From: Paramecium tetraurelia
Lineage: Eukaryota; Ciliophora; Oligohymenophorea; Peniculida; Parameciidae
Direction: 5' to 3'
DNA: 64,000 nt
NCBI RefSeq assembly: GCF_000165425.1
Contig: NW_001799621.1
Coordinates: 248,001-312,000, forward strand
Positions 1 to 13,113 of this stretch are shown here, piece after piece. Each line of letters starts with the position of its first letter. Position 1 is the stretch's first letter. A model generated the notes under the pieces. It was given only the letters and a program-made list of their open reading frames with translations. It was not told the DNA's origin and ran no database searches. The position numbers and the translations under genes are program-made.

Positions 1-1626
1 ACCTCGACACTCTATTCAATTGTCAAGATGTCGTTAGGGAAATGAAAAAATATGAATTGAATTTTAACTATGTTATTAAGAGACTCTCATTGGTAATATT
101 CAAATTTATAGTTTAGATAAGAGAGTTCATACCAAATGTGGTGAAGGTACCGTTGGATGACTTATTCTGTAAACCTTAAACTGACCAGGAATGGATTTAA
201 TTAAACAGATATATAGAATATGTTAATGTATACTATAAATTTAAAATAAGTTAGATGATCCATTATCCTTGTCTAAACAATTCGATTAATTCTATGATTA
301 TATCGCTTTGGGAGCTGCCTATTGCACTTTGGGATCGAAGTATTCGAACCCTTTGATAAGTTTGATCGTGTAAAATGTTGGTGGGGCTGTGATGTTGGTT
401 ACGAAATAGACGGCGAGAAATATCAAGATCAAAGAGATCACAAATCCATCTCTCTCATTTGTCAAGGGATTGTGGAGTATCCAAAACAATTCAACCTTTT
501 TCAAGAATTTCATGAAACTGACAAATTGTAAGGTTAAATCACATCTGAAAATTCATGTTCCCTTCTTATTTGAAGAACACACAATTTAAATATCATCATG
601 ATAATCATACTTATGAGTTAGAGAAATTTAAGGGTTTCAAAATGGTAGAGGATCTATTTAATAAACTTTAATCTAAGTAATTATTATTGAAATCAAAATC
701 ATAAAAAATTAAAGTTAGAATTATTTCAGCAAATAAGGTCAATTTAAATAAAAATGTGGATTATTCCTCAATAGTATAAAAAGTCGGTGAAATCAGTTCA
801 GAACATCATTAAATAAGCTAGCTACTTCAATAGTTAAATAAAAATACAAAAATAAAAAAAGTAGTTTTACACATTCATGGTGGAGGATGGGTGGCTATGT
901 CTTCATTCAGTCATCAATCTTATACAAGGAAGTGGGCTAATTACTTAGGAGATGAGGCTATAGTATTCTCGATAGATTATAGACTCTCTCCTGAATATCG
1001 ATACCCTTACGCACTAGAAGATGTTTGGCAATTATACTTGTGGATCATCAATTTCAGTCAATTCTACTTAAATATTGCAGTAGAATAAATAGTTTTAGCA
1101 GGAGATTCTGCAGGTGGCAATATGGCATTGGGAGTTTGCTTTAGGGCTATAAAATATGGTGTTAGAATACCTGACGGATTATTGATGGCCTATCCTGCAG
1201 TCAATTTAGATTTAACTAAATTCAACCCTTATTTATTATAGGGATTGATCGATTAAGTGGCACCAGCAACAGTTTTAAAATTGGCTCTGCATGAATACTT
1301 GAAGGATACAAATGGCAAACCAAATGTTGATCCCTACTTAAGTCCATTGATAGCAGATGATTCATTTTTATAATAGTAATTACATTTATAAATTTTGTAG
1401 CTTACCTAAAATGACAATCATGTGTGGTTAATTAGACAGTCTGACTGGTGATACTATAAAATTTGTTAATAGATTAAGAAAGCTAGATAAGTAATTTAGA
1501 ATGCTCATATATAATGGGATCAATCATGGATTTCTGAATTTTGAGGTGCCTATTTTTGCAGTGCCTGCTATAAAACCAATAATAGAAAGTAGCTGTGATT
1601 TATTGAAGCAGTTATTTAATTAATGA
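1..1626 (+). CDS. Hormone-sensitive-lipase-type alpha/beta hydrolase (5' end outside window)
   Basis: A serine ester hydrolase of the hormone-sensitive lipase group, expected to cleave acylglycerols or sterol esters. Seen: the oxyanion-hole motif HGGGW near base 875, then YRLSPE, the nucleophile elbow GDSAGGN near base 1100, and a C-terminal NGINHGF with the catalytic His. The upstream part resembles an HSL N-terminal region ([12 protein letters not shown], near base 310). TAA/TAG are read as Gln throughout; stop TGA is at 1624-1626. Introns placed: 228-250 (23 nt, ends AAG) and 1376-1400 (25 nt, ends TAG); an in-frame intron at 93-116 is possible. The reading frame changes once between about 530 and 598 without a convincing intron; a 19-nt GT...AAG segment at 557-575 would restore it. 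The start codon lies before base 1. Confidence 0.85.
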
Positions 1627-1636
1627 TAAATTATAA

Positions 1637-2438
1637 TCAAGTAGATCCGCAACAATTGTCAGAAGGGTTTCTATTCTGTTTAGTAGGCACAGTTAGAACA
1701 TTGGGCTGTGGTTGTTCCTATGTTTTCTTTTCAGACTTTTCATCTTCGATTTCAATTCTTTGGCTTGGAAATTCTTCTTCCACATTTTGTTATTTGAACT
1801 CATATATTTCTAATTATCAATTTGTACATTATATACTCCTAATTAATTATTCAAAACATTCCTTCACGTTTGTTCCTTCCTTTGCTGATGTTTCATTATA
1901 CAGCATATTGTGTTATTAACAGATTTGCTCTACTTCTTCGACAGATACACACCGATTTTGTGGGTTGTCTTACAATAAATCCAGTTTGTTCCCTATTAGC
2001 ATGATCATAATTTTATCATCTGTATGCTATATAATCTGGAACTCAATTGATAAATAATACTTCCTAACGCCAACTTAAAACATTATCAAACGAAGTCTTA
2101 TCGCATAAATCATAAAACAAAAGAGCTCCCTCGGATTTACGATAATGTGCTGTTGTAATTGCTTTGTATTTTTCAGCTCCAGCAGTATCCCAGATCACAG
2201 ATTTGACAATTTTATCCACATCTGCTAGTAAGATGGATTAGGCTGCATATTCTACTCCAATCGTGGGTTGTGATTATTTTTTTATAACATTTTTGGTTAA
2301 TCTAATTTGAATTTGAATTAATATACCTAATCAAAAAACTAGTCTTTCCAACACTTGAATCCCCAACCAAAATGACTAAGAATAATAGAAATCCATACTC
2401 TTATACAACTCATCATATTGTGCCTTTGGCTCTGTCAT
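1637..2438 (-). CDS. Divergent Rab-family small GTPase
   Basis: A Rab GTPase, expected to act in vesicle traffic. Visible G motifs: GDSSVGKT (P-loop), the effector segment with IGVEYA, WDTAGAE (switch II), NKLD and ETSAK. The C-terminus ends NCCGST, with a Cys pair suited to prenylation although not at the very end. Four short introns are needed; for example GTATGGATTTCTATTATTCTTAG near the start and a 27-nt intron before the tail. The start at 2438 gives MTEPKAQYDELYK. The general look is nearest the Rab11/Rab2 type, but this is a loose resemblance. Oddity: the switch II motif has Ala where almost all Rabs have the catalytic Gln (WDTAGQE), so intrinsic GTP hydrolysis should be poor. It lies only 30 bp from the next gene upstream. 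Confidence 0.85.
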
Positions 2439-2468
2439 ATTAATAATTTATAATAATAAAATAATTGA

Positions 2469-4042
<1,574 letters not shown>

Positions 4043-4581
4043 GATATTTTTAATATTATTTTTAGATTTTTATATTAAATTATTAATAAAGTGCATATAT
4101 ATCTATTTATTATATCTAACCTTTTATTAAGTTATTTATTCTCGTTTTATTCATATTGACAAGACTAAAATATTTTATTGGTAGAATTCTCCTATTAATC
4201 AAACTTAAATTACTTAAGCATCGATCAATAATTTTATTTACCTATATCTATGAAATGATGAAATAAAATTCAATTCCCCTATTCTAAGTCATAGCTTTTC
4301 AGAAGAATTTACAACTCTAGTATTTTTGAAGGAATCATTCTCATCAGTTTCTTAAGAAAATTAGGGAAAATTAAACTGATAAATAAATGTATAGGAAAAT
4401 AAGGATTCTAGAATAAATCCTTTCTTAAAATATACTAGCAAATTTTAGTATGCAACTTTTAAGCCATTAATAACATAATTGCAATTGAACCTTTCTTATG
4501 GTAAAGTCAACAATACAAGTGAGCAAGAAGTGGTATAATTTTGGGGATTGTAGTATATGATTTAATTTAATATTTAATTAA
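4043..4581. other. Gap without a secure gene; competing open frames on both strands
   Basis: About 540 bp between two minus-strand genes. On the plus strand a TGA-poor frame around 4265-4560 reads protein-like (for example EQEVVQFWGLQ) but has no good start and contains a TGA near 4378. On the minus strand a 65-codon frame starting MAQKLHTKICQYI also lies here. Neither matches a family I know, and the upstream flank is very AT-rich, as expected of promoter sequence for the kinase at 2469-4042. I do not call a gene. Confidence 0.4.
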
Positions 4582-4977
4582 TCATAACTTTTTAAGTATT
4601 TCCTTCATATGAATCATTCTTCGATTGTTTTAAGAACCATAGACGATAGAAGGGTTATACTTAGGTTTAGGAATGGAAAATATTGTAGTGAATTAACCAT
4701 TGTGTTTTACTGTTGACTCACTTAGTCTGGATTATTTGTATTCGAAATCGACTATTTAAGCAATTGACAGTTTCATTTTATCCTCATATTCTCTTTGATT
4801 TTTGCAGAGTTCTGCTTTCGAATTAACTGATTTAACTCTTGTTCTCAGATTAAACTTCCTCTCTCGAATTGCCAAACTCAATATGGATTTTTCTTATTCG
4901 GTTAAATCGCTAGATGGTAAATCTTATTCAATTTTCTTGTAATCTAACAGTGTTTTAATTCTCCTTCTTTAATACAT
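4582..4977 (-). CDS. Small conserved-looking protein of unknown function, 131 aa
   Basis: A single-exon frame from ATG at 4975-4977 to TGA at 4582-4584 with five TAA/TAG codons read as Gln. The protein starts MYQRRRIKTLLDYKK, is basic and mostly charged, and has a helical middle (SDLTEQEKSILSLAIRER) followed by a segment that could be a short coiled coil. No signal peptide, membrane segment or catalytic motif is visible, and I do not recognise the family. The middle resembles basic helical segments seen in many DNA- or cytoskeleton-associated proteins, which is too weak to assign a role. The uninterrupted frame and sensible composition support a real gene. Confidence 0.6.
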
Positions 4978-5143
4978 AATTTTTATTATTATATAAATTA
5001 ACAAGCTATCTCATTATTTTTCAGTTGATAATTTCTAATGGAAAATAATATAACAAATAATATTAATAAAATGCCTTCTAGTAGTTAAAATTGATATTAA
5101 TAAATATAAGAAAAGACATATCATTATGATGAAGAGATGCCTT

Positions 5144-7632
5144 TCAAAAGTCTTAATCCCAGTCTACAAATTAAGTGCAAATCATTTCTGGACTAGTATC
5201 TCTTTAGATCAAATCTAAAAAAGGCATTTCTTCAAAAATCATCTACTATAATTTAGGATAGTATGGAGGCTTTAATTGAAAGGCTTCTAATTCTTCCTTG
5301 AATGTTAAGAATAAATGAATTACCCACTAGAAACCATCAAACCAAGGATGGACCTTTAATGCTTCAAAGGATCCTCCCAATCGCAATTCTGGTGTTCTAT
5401 TCATCAGTTGATCCATCAATTTGATAGCCTTGAAATCCTTCAGAATTTGTGGATACTCCAATTTTCCATTTAAAATAGCCTCCTCTATTATAAATCTAAA
5501 TAAAATAAAACAAATTACGGATCATCTTCTTCATCCCCAGCAAATGGTACCTCACCGCACATGAGCTCATAGAAGCATATTCCTAAAGACCATAGATCCG
5601 TTGAGAAACTATACCCCTTGCCCTTCAAAATTTCAGGAGCCATGTAATGTGGAGTCCCAACAAGAGTGTAGGTCTTGGAAGCTCTTGACTTTAAGACTTT
5701 TGCAGTTCCCATATCAATCAATTTAATATAGCCATTTTCCATAACAATGAAATTTTCAGGCTTCACATCCCTATAGATAATATGTTGGGAATGCAATTTC
5801 TCCAGGATGTTTATCATTTAAGCGATATAAAACTAGGTTTCATAAGAATTCAACAATCCAATTTCTCTGATCACATGAAACAATTCTTTGCCCTTCACAT
5901 ACTCTGTCAATAAGTAGATATAATTCTAATCTTTAAAGGATCTGCGAAAACAAACCAAATTTGGATGATTAAGCAATTCTAACACTTATTTCTCATTTTT
6001 AATATGCCTCTCTGTGTTATTGGCAATGACATTGACTTTAGGTACACATTTCATCACATGCATATTCTATTAAGGAATATCCTTAACTAGATAGGCATTT
6101 CCAAAGGTTCCTTCTCCTAATAACTTTAATCCTATGAAATCTTCTAAAGTAAGTAAGGAGTAATTGCTTTTTTATTTCTTCTCCAATAGACTGGAGGAAC
6201 CGGCACGATCCTTATTTTTTTTAACAACAGTTTCCAATTCTCCTCCTATGCATTCAAAGAATTGTCTAAAAGGAAGTTCTGAGAGAGTAGTTTTTCGATT
6301 AGTTTTAATATCATGATTGATTTTTCGTTTTTGTTCTTCCATTTACAAATACTTATCTCCGAAGAGTTGACCATTGTTGTATAATTGACCTTCAAATTCT
6401 AATTGTCCATCGAGAATGATAATTAACTTATCGACTAACTAATTCATTTTGAAGATGCAATCATTACTCTCATAGCTTTTGATTTTGAAGTTTGAAACAA
6501 TCTTTTGGATTTGCATTTTAGTTAAATCTCTCAATTTGGGATGTTTCTCAAATGCCCACTTCTGCATATTGGTGTAGATGATTAACTATGTGACTATATA
6601 ATACAAATTCTGTACCTGAATCTTCTCTCCCAATATGGTTGTGATATCTTCCCTACTCAAAGACAGTAGATTGACATCCGAGTCATGGGCTTTGACAGTT
6701 GCCCCTCTTACACAATTCCCAAAGAGAGCCTACTCACCAAACGAATCTCCTTAGTTCATATATCTAAGGAATTGGCCTTGTTTGGTCACTTGAACAGTGC
6801 CTTTTTAAATTATGTAAAAGGAATTGGCCATGTCTCCTTCATTTACTATGGATTCACCTTACTTAAACTTCAGTGTGATCAAGACATTGGCTATACTGTC
6901 TCTCTATTCTTCAGTCATGAAATCTAAAATGACTGAAAAATTTACCAAAAAATTTTACTTATGCCAGAAATTCTCTGTTTGTTTCATATGCCTTTTACTA
7001 GATATCCTCAACTGCCTTTCGGAATTTATACCTCTCTAAAACCCAGAATCCACAATCTCCAATTGCAATCACAGATGCTGAACGAGGAGCATGATACATC
7101 AAAGCCAACTCTCCAAAAAATTCAGATGGTTTTAGCACTCTCTTTTTCTCCTCATTTATTGTTATCTGACATTAGCCTCGTTCTTCATTAATAATTTATG
7201 AAATCTACCAATTATGAAAAATAATGTCGCTTTATCGCCTTGCTTAAAAACAAATTCCTAATCTTTCGATGTAACATAATACATTTCCTCTATTAGTTTT
7301 GCTCTACATTACCATTATCATTACTTGTCATTATTGTCGAGTTAAGCAAACATGAAATGATTTCCAAAAGCATTCAAAATCATTTGAAAGTCAAATGGAC
7401 TTTTCTCCTTCTACTACTTCATTACATTCTCATGGATCTGTTCCTCAACCACTTCTATCTTGGCTTGACGCTTCCTGTCCCCTCTCCTAGGCTATAATAG
7501 TTCTGATATTTCATCTACTTCCACAGCCAAACTCGATAAGGACAGACTAGGCTTATTCAATTACCCAGGAATCATCTGATCTCCCGCTATTTCTGTTGTC
7601 GTTTGTTGGGTGTTACTTATACAAACTCCCAT
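5144..7632 (-). CDS. cGMP-dependent-type protein kinase (PKG), N-myristoylated
   Basis: An AGC-type kinase with N-terminal cyclic-nucleotide-binding domains. The start MGVCISNTQ at 7632 fits N-myristoylation at Gly2 plus palmitoylation at Cys4. Bases about 7150-6300 encode two or more cNMP-binding modules upstream of the kinase. The kinase part shows GEGTFG, the Lys-containing MKCVPK, YRDVKPEN, GTPHYMAPEIL and an AGC C-terminal extension ending FVDWDQDF. Oddity: the magnesium-binding DFG is DMG (IKLIDMGTAKVL). In-frame or frame-restoring introns of 25-27 nt occur, for example a 27-nt intron close to the 3' end. In Paramecium, PKGs act in ciliary beating and exocytosis; a role here is inference from family. 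It could also respond to cAMP; the binding pockets were not resolved residue by residue. Confidence 0.88.
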
Positions 7633-7892
7633 TTTATTAATAATTATTAAACATTTTTTTCATATTTATATAATCTATCCTAAAACCCTTCCATCTTCGT
7701 ATTTCCTACAAAATCAAATCAGCAAATATCACACCGCCCACACTTAGATTTTGGTTACTTTAATATCTTATATATTCATAATATTGGTTTAAACAATTTA
7801 ATTAAAATATCTTAATTTTGAATATTTCAATTTAATAAAATGTAATAATAGTTTAAACAATAATTCTTATATTCACATATTGGTCAATCAAT

Positions 7893-9800
7893 TCAATAAT
7901 ATAAATCAGATACCCTTCTCTAATGCTTTACTTACCTTAGATCCTGATTATTTATAATTTCTTTCATTCTCTCCAAAAACATACCAAACACCTGCCCTTT
8001 TTAGATAATTATTGTTGCATATTGATTCTTTACCAATCTATACGGTAATCCAATTAAATTGAAGTAGAACACATGACTAATTTTATCTCCATCCCCGACT
8101 AACTAATGCTTTTTTAATTAATGAACCCCATCATTGAAAAATAACAGCGCATCGTATTTATTATTACAACCCAAAGTACCATTAGATTTGTATTAAAAAT
8201 GATCCTCTACAAATGAGGCCAAGAAACCTTCTATTGCGTATCTCCTACCACATCATGAACATTTGGCATCCAAATAAAACCTATATTCAGCTTGTCTATT
8301 ACTCAAAGATCTACTACTGAGATTAGTGCTTTATTCTAAGATTTATCGAGAATTCTTTTTTAATTTTTTATTATTTTATAGATTCTGGAAATAGTGCTGG
8401 TAAATTTAAATCTGTTTTTAATAGCCTAATTCTCTCGTCTGCTGTATAAATTTTAGTGTCAAATCATTCATCTAATACTTAGCACAAGTTATCATAGCAT
8501 TTTTGAAAATATACAGAATCAATTTACAATTTATTCTATTTCATTTTTTTCAACAAATTCATGCTATGATAAACCAAATCCATTAGTTCTACTTTACCTC
8601 CTTTAATCTGATTTAACCAAGTGTCTAAACCACTACTTATAGATGTGTGCTTAATCAAATCTGAGAATGTCAATCTAAGTCTTCGGAAAATAATGAACTT
8701 AAAATGGATTCTTGTGATTCAAGAATTCCAATCTTGGCCTTGAAAAATACTAGTCGTTTAACTTAAGTGGAAATGTACTATATTAAAAATGCTTTTCTTT
8801 CTTAAAACCCTCATCATTGGGTTGATGATATACTTTACATTATTTTGGGAAAGTAAAATTTTCCTCTTTTGGATTCTTAAGTCAATCATCAAAATACTCA
8901 AATTAACTATCATTTTATGAGAGTTGCATCTATTTATCAATATATTTCTGATAATCTTTTGAATATATTAAATCCTAAAAGCACTTCCCTTATTTGGTAT
9001 TGATCAACCAGTACTGAATCGTCTTCTTTAGGCAAAGTAGAAGCTTCACCTATTGTATGAATCAGTTCTGGATTGCAATAGTAATCGAGTTCATATAGTT
9101 TCGAAACAAAATTATCAAACAACTCTTCAGGAACATCAATTGTTTGATTTTGTTTGATATAATTTGAATCCAAGAAGACTAAGATGACATCTGTATACAT
9201 TTCAGCTTATTTGATGTTCATCCTTATTAAGTAAGGCAGGGGAGCTTCAAGATATTACTCTAATTCGAATGGTAAATTCGAAATCAAAATGTGTGTAAAT
9301 TCAAAAGGATATAAAAGAGTCAAGAAAGCCTCATTTACAAGTGAACTAATTTCAGGATTAGAACTAATGAGCTGAATTTTCTTTCAGAAAGTTGTGCAAG
9401 ATACAGCAAAACAATATTCTTTTTGTCTAGAACTGTAAGTAGACACTGAGAAAAGCTTGGCTCAATTATAGATATGAGTTTCAGTTGGATCTTGAGGGAG
9501 AACAATTTCATCAACTATATTACAAATGCACCCCTAAAGCCAAGGGATTATTGGCAATATAAATTTAATATAAATATTTCAGTAATTCTGATGATTACTC
9601 TGAATAGCATAATAGGATGATATCAATTTTAATTTAATTCTCAAAATATTAATGCAGTACAATAATTCCTATATCCAGTTTCTGAGGTCAAAATGTAATT
9701 ATTGTATTTAGGTAATTGATTATTTCTATACAGAGATATGCCGTTTAGAAATCAAAAGATAGCCAGCTCTTGTTTATTGTTATTTTATGGATATGAGTCG
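7893..9800 (-). pseudogene. Decayed DENN-domain gene
   Basis: Reading on the minus strand gives recognisable pieces of a DENN domain, the Rab-GEF fold: an upstream DENN segment (ILTSETGYRNYC), a central cDENN segment (FLTLLYPFEFTHILISNLP, then QYLEAPLPYLI), and a C-terminal stretch with RQAEYRFYLDAKC and CGRRYAIEGF. They cannot be joined by plausible introns. There are in-frame TGA codons (for example in the CS-stop-CG segment near 8254, and after VLDE near 8450) and several frame changes, one in an A-run near 8365. The last frame ends with TGA at 7893-7895. Multiple independent breaks in one domain point to a dead copy, probably a lost duplicate. The true 5' end is unclear and may lie further upstream. 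Confidence 0.65.
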
Positions 9801-9957
9801 GTAATTTCAACTTAGTATATTATTGTATAAACAGTATTAGTTAATGAATAGGCAAAGTAATTATTTCATATTGACTATGACAGTTTGTAAAATCCTTTTG
9901 GAGGACTCTAAACATTCTCAATATAAAATGAGATCACTTCAAGGATCATACAATGTA

Positions 9958-10335
9958 TCACTTATATAGAAAGTACTAATCAACTTTCACTTTTGATTCA
10001 TGAACATCTAAGTAGTAGAATGATAAATCTGTGATGGGAAGTTTGGTAGAATCTTTTTCTATTTTCAGAAGGAGTTATTCATTGATTCTTAAATAATACA
10101 CTTTCTTTTTACTTTCATGAGTGCCTACAACGACTATGATGTTGATTATGTATTCTGTGTCTGGTTAGATGCCTTGCAATTGTTGAGTTAAATTTGAGGG
10201 ACCAATAATTTAGAACTAATTGTATATTCGTTAATAAAGAATATTCATTAAATATATTTTATTTGTTGCGTTGTTAAAATAATAGTGATATGCTTGATAT
10301 GAGCCTTAATTAAACAAACTAATAACAAAAGTCAT
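9958..10335 (-). CDS. Unrecognised reading frame, possibly a gene fragment
   Basis: A TGA-free frame of about 125 codons that starts MTFVISLFNQGSYQAYHYYF and contains a segment like the end of a fibronectin-III or similar beta-sandwich (LQGIQPDTEYIINI). It looks like real coding sequence. However, its ATG overlaps the stop of the neighbouring Bdp1-like gene by two bases, it ends at TGA 9958-9960, and coding-like but broken sequence follows it toward the decayed DENN gene. It may be the 5' remnant of that dead gene or of another one. No function is proposed. Confidence 0.35.
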
Positions 10336-10859
10336 TCTAATTGTCGCAGTTCTTCCACTAGTTATATATCTAAACTATCTACACTAGCGAGTGATTCGAA
10401 TCTCTTCCTGGTGAATTAAGTCAAGGTTTCAGTCTTATTGATTGATTGATGTTCTGTCTTTAAAATAGACAATCTCTCTCTTAATTTCATAATTTGTGTT
10501 CTTCTACATTTTTTCAAGGACGCTTGGAGTTCAGCATTATTTCTCTCCTTCTTAAATTTACGCTAGGGGGATAATTAATAAAATAAGTACTTTTAATTGG
10601 GTTCTGGTTCTGTCATTGAACAAATAATTGATCATGTAAAAATCAGTTCCAAATAATTAGAGACTCCTGAAAAATTTTTTGGTGTCTTCCTGACTCCAAT
10701 TCTTGAATTTATTGATCTTACCCTTCTTGACAACCTTTTGAGTCTGCCGCTGTTTTTGTTTGGTTAATTGAGACAATTGCTATTAGATAATAAGGTCGGT
10801 TGTGACTTGTGATCTTAAAACGTTGTGTGTGACAAAGAATCACTTTTTGTTTCTTTCAT
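10332..10859 (-). CDS. Bdp1-like Myb/SANT protein (TFIIIB B'' subunit type)
   Basis: A short protein (about 155 residues) built around the extended SANT/Myb domain typical of Bdp1, a subunit of TFIIIB that recruits RNA polymerase III. Seen: FKNWSQEDTKKFFRSL, then LFGTDFYMINYLF, then RTRTQLKRKFKKERNNAEL, matching the family order W..EDT..F..L..FGTDF..I..LF..RTR.QLK.KFK.E. A 29-nt intron falls between QLK and RKFKKE. A basic, Gln-rich stretch precedes the domain. ATG is at 10857-10859; reaching the domain frame needs a 20-nt GT...AAG intron after the eighth codon. Bdp1 in yeast and human is much longer, so this is a reduced form. The nearby tRNA gene would be a TFIIIB client, but no special link is implied. 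Confidence 0.72.
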
Positions 10860-10909
10860 TTTTAAGATTTAATTATTAAAAAAATGATTTTGAATATAAA
10901 TATATATTA

Positions 10910-12627
10910 TCATTCGACCAACATTCCTTTATTGTCTTAGACCTAAAACTTTTCATCTACAACGTTCTCTTAAATGACATTGATATTTTCAATTTCGAAT
11001 TCATCATAATCCCTATTACTGATCAAGACATTCTGAGTCAGATTCTCAAACTAGGCTAGTCCCTACTTGCTGGGACTCCACAAGTATTACTGATAATAGA
11101 TGTATAAGTTCAAAATACTTATAGAGATGAGCACCTCTGTTCCAGTGAGATTATAAATTTCAAAGGATCCAGACAAGATGAACAAGCCCAAACACATCAT
11201 GAAAAATATGTTAAACAATCCAATCAACTTGTATCTCCACAATCTAGTCTCATAGCATTTGCAAAATTGAATCAAGTACTTGAGCAAATACAAAAATGTA
11301 GCAAAGGAAAATAAAAATGAAAGCACTTTAAATGCCATGTAAGGTTTATGATGGAAGTCATCAAAATTTGTAGTAGGGTCCCTAAAATATTAAATGACTA
11401 GGATCGAGTAGGAGACCACAAAAAGGAGCCATAACAGGAAGCAAACCAGGATCTTGGGTTTAGTGACTGCAGTGCTTTCCTTGTTTCCGTTATCGACCAC
11501 AATCCTATGGTACAGTACGAGCCAATAAAGGAAGAGACAACAAATGAAATTACTGAAAAATATCACTCCAATCACAGCAGTGACTCTGTTCGGAGCCATT
11601 AATGTAGCCGCATACAGTGGATCATTGAACCAAGGTAAAAGTAAGCTCAAGACTAAGACAAACTTTTATTCAATGACCCAATTTGATAAGGCTAATTTTT
11701 TCATTCTGAATGCAAACAGAGTCAAAGTAATCACTGAAAATGCAAAAAATGTGTATCTTATTGCTAATACTGAATTGGAATATCTGGGATCAACAGTTAT
11801 TCCTTATAAATACAAATAAGTATTATTGTCAATTTCGGGTTTAGCGAAATTTATAATTAGGAGGTAATCGTGATACTCTAGAATTGGAATAAAGACCAAA
11901 AGTTTCCATTCACATAGCTTATGATCAAAATTTCCATAATCTTCTGTTCTTTAAGAGAGTCTGTGTAATTCATCTTCATCTTCGTCCTCATCTTCATCTT
12001 CATCTTCTTCTTCACCTTCATCTCCAATTATCTCATCATACTCATCATATTCATCATATTCGTCCTCGTAGTTCTGATTACAATTAGTTGTTATCGAATG
12101 ATTCTTACTAGTAATAAAATGATCATATAGATTCCCAGTTTTCTATTATTCCATAGTCAACCCAAATAATGTGGCAGTATAATTTAAGTAGCTGATTTCA
12201 TAACCCATGGGACTGAAGAAACTAAATTACCCATAAACAATTAAGAATTGATTTTTTTTATCTAATCTTCTAATCATTGTATAATTAGCTCCACTTTGAT
12301 TGCAACTATTAGAATTATTTGTAAATTTTACAATTACTATTTATTCTTTTCAAACCATGATTCTTAATCAAAATTATATTCGCTATTTTCATAACAAGGA
12401 TTGTCCAATTGAACCTATTAGGTTGATTCTGGCATAAACACAGAAGTCAATATAAAAATTGTAACCAGAACAAAAAATAAACACCAATGAATGCACACAT
12501 GTTTTTTAGTTTCTATATCAGCATTAATTTTAGTCAAAATGAGCGGAGTATCTGTTTATACAGGTTGTCCAATAACTATTTCTTAATTTTAAAGATTTGG
12601 AATGCTATCTCCTTACCCTTCTATCAT
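10910..12627 (-). CDS. GOST-type seven-helix membrane protein (TMEM181-like)
   Basis: A multi-pass protein of the GOST group (TMEM181/Wntless-like), thought to act in the Golgi or endosomes in cargo sorting. Order: cytosolic N-terminus, first membrane helix (HWCLFFVLVTIFILTSV), a luminal region with several N-glycosylation sites (NNSN, NYT) and a Gly-containing beta core, a long acidic Asp/Glu-rich run coded by GAT/GAA repeats near 11970-12060, then a block of six helices (for example FLLWLLFVVSYSILV) and a cytosolic tail ending DNKGMLVE. Start ATG at 12625-12627. The frame changes once at about 12340-12365, just after WFEKNK, with no convincing intron; everything after it is one open frame to the stop. 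This may be an assembly error or an early lesion. Confidence 0.72.
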
Positions 12628-12666
12628 AATTAATATATTATAAATATATTAATAATCATCAAATAA

Positions 12667-12967
12667 TCAACTAACCTTGTAAACTATTTGTATTGTTGAT
12701 CTCCTCTCAATAAGATTTTCGATATTAGCCTATTAAATTTAAGTAGCATCATTTCTACAAATTAATTTATCCAAATTCAAATGTTCATCCCCTTAATCTA
12801 ATATCTCAAGTAATAGTAAGATATTAATTAATTCATTTGTTTAAATCTTCTTTTTGGAATCTTAAGATTTTCAGTAAACTTAATATAAAGTTTAGCTTAA
12901 AGATTCGTAATTCCATTTAGAAACTTAAAAAAAATGATGGAAATTTAATAATTATTCTATTATTCAT
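12667..12967 (-). CDS. Possible small gene in the gap before the RCC1-type gene
   Basis: A candidate of about 90 codons starting MNNRIIIKFPSFFL, with a 19-nt GT...AAG intron needed to join it to a protein-like stretch (NIENLIERRSTIQIVY) that ends at TGA 12667-12669. Another protein-like frame (NYLIESFQEQTLNFFLF) lies just upstream at about 13000-13090. These may be pieces of one gene, decayed or otherwise. I recognise no family. The rest of 12628-13113 looks non-coding and AT-rich. Confidence 0.25.
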
Positions 12968-13113
12968 CTATCAATCTCTAAGAAAATTTGCCAACTTATA
13001 TTGGGATACAAGTATTGAAACAAAAAGAAATTAAGAGTTTGTTCCTAGAAGGATTCTATTAAATAATTTGGTTTGAAGGTTTTGTTCAATAAAACATTAA
13101 TTGAATGTTTAAA

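Noticed and set aside
319-513. Minus-strand frame with a hydrophobic stretch, and overlapping plus-strand frame at 322-531
   Set aside because: Both overlap the HSL N-terminal coding frame, which matches the family and continues correctly on both sides.
557-600. Programmed ribosomal frameshift in the HSL gene
   Set aside because: No slippery site or structure was seen; a short intron or a sequence error is more likely.
8240-8265. In-frame TGA between two Cys codons (AKCS-stop-CGRRY), which could look like a selenocysteine site
   Set aside because: The surrounding DENN gene has other TGA codons and frame changes, and Trp to TGA by one base change explains it. No selenocysteine insertion element could be judged by eye.
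11940-12065. Microsatellite-like TTC/ATC repeat
   Set aside because: It is the coding strand complement of an acidic Asp/Glu run inside the GOST-type protein, in one open frame.
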